Shown: positions 15,025-15,251 of the stretch, in pieces
Numbering within the stretch: position 1 is the first letter of the stretch
Layout of the letters: each line of letters begins with the position of its first letter
Origin: Alphaproteobacteria bacterium
GTDB lineage: Bacteria; Pseudomonadota; Alphaproteobacteria; Rhizobiales; Aestuariivirgaceae
Length of the DNA stretch: 15,251 nt
Direction: 5' to 3'
Assembly (NCBI GenBank): GCA_026400595.1
Contig: JAPLOT010000258.1
Location: forward strand, 1 to 15,251
Position numbers and translations under genes: made by a program
The notes under the pieces: generated by a model
Told to the model about the DNA's origin: nothing
Database searches by the model: none
Seen by the model: only the letters and a program-made list of their open reading frames with translations

Positions 15025-15038
15025 AACCCGCCTGTGCC

Positions 15039-15251
15039 TCAGAGCCGGGCGAGCGCCCGGTCGATCGCCGCGACGGCGAAATCGGCATTCTCCCTCGAGA
15101 ACACCAGCGGCGGCCTGATCTTCACGATATTCCCGAGCCTTCCCTCGCTCCCCATCAGCACGCCCTCGTCACGCAGCAGGTTCACGAGCCGCGAGGTTTC
15201 CCGGCCGGCCGGCTCGCGGCTCTCCCTGTCGCGCACGAGTTCCACGCCGAT
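15039..15251 (-). CDS. C-terminal part of a class III PLP-dependent aminotransferase, cut by the window edge
   Basis: Seventy residues run in from the right edge and end at a TGA at 15041-15039. The peptide begins IGVELVRDRESREPAG, continues with LLRDEGVLMGSEG and reaches NIVKIRPPLVFSRENADF, the last small domain of class III (omega) aminotransferases. The KIRPPLVF stretch is conserved there and helps shape the active-site entrance. I recall this ending from the branch that includes AGXT2L-like and putrescine- or taurine-type transaminases. The PLP lysine lies outside the window, so the substrate cannot be assigned. Position ahead of a polyamine transporter suggests an amine such as putrescine; a link with the taurine side (xsc) about 12 kb away is conceivable but weaker. 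Confidence 0.85.
   Translation of the reverse strand: MGVELVRDRESREPAGRETSRLVNLLRDEGVLMGSEGRLGNIVKIRPPLVFSRENADFAVAAIDRALARL

Noticed and set aside
14980..15030. T-run plus hairpin as a plus-strand terminator
   Set aside because: On the plus strand the T-run comes before the hairpin, the wrong order, and no plus-strand gene ends nearby.

Overview
This roughly 64% GC window is packed with genes and has no RNA genes, CRISPR array or insertion sequence that I could find. The protein styles suggest an alphaproteobacterium, probably of the Hyphomicrobiales/Rhizobiales or Rhodobacterales kind: a Roseobacter-type sulfoacetaldehyde acetyltransferase, an alphaproteobacterial acetate kinase, a YcbB-like L,D-transpeptidase, and a glutamine synthetase/PuuB-like pair with a polyamine ABC transporter. 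The assignment rests on recalled family resemblance, not on a search.

Left part (1-4660): the last codons of an upstream gene, a small secreted six-cysteine DUF6636-type protein, then xsc and ackA on the plus strand, with pta converging on them from the minus strand. Xsc makes acetyl phosphate and sulfite from sulfoacetaldehyde. Pta can turn the acetyl phosphate into acetyl-CoA, and AckA can turn it into acetate plus ATP. This looks like the carbon-side end of taurine/sulfonate breakdown. No taurine aminotransferase, taurine dehydrogenase, TauR regulator, sulfite exporter or sulfite dehydrogenase lies in the window.

Middle part (4661-8663): a single-pass membrane protein of unknown function, then, convergent to it, a minus-strand block in which a PuuA-like glutamine synthetase runs directly into a YcbB-like L,D-transpeptidase. 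The synthetase homology stops abruptly near residue 405, about 45 residues early. The transpeptidase homology begins at once in a different frame, without a signal peptide. This looks like a deletion fusion of two unrelated genes, or an assembly join, and is the oddest feature here.

Right part (8664-15251): a polyamine-related region. A PuuB-like FAD oxidase diverges from the glutamine synthetase and is followed 2 bp later by an old-yellow-enzyme reductase. Converging from the right is a minus-strand set: the end of a class III aminotransferase, two PotB/PotC-type permeases, a PotA-type ATPase and an agmatinase-type ureohydrolase. A consistent reading is uptake of polyamines, release of putrescine and urea from agmatine, and gamma-glutamylation or transamination followed by oxidation. 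The substrate-binding protein (PotD/PotF), PuuC and PuuD are not in the window.

I found no clear candidate for an entirely new system. The most useful leads are the synthetase/transpeptidase junction, the xsc-ackA/pta layout and the reductase coupled to the PuuB-like oxidase.
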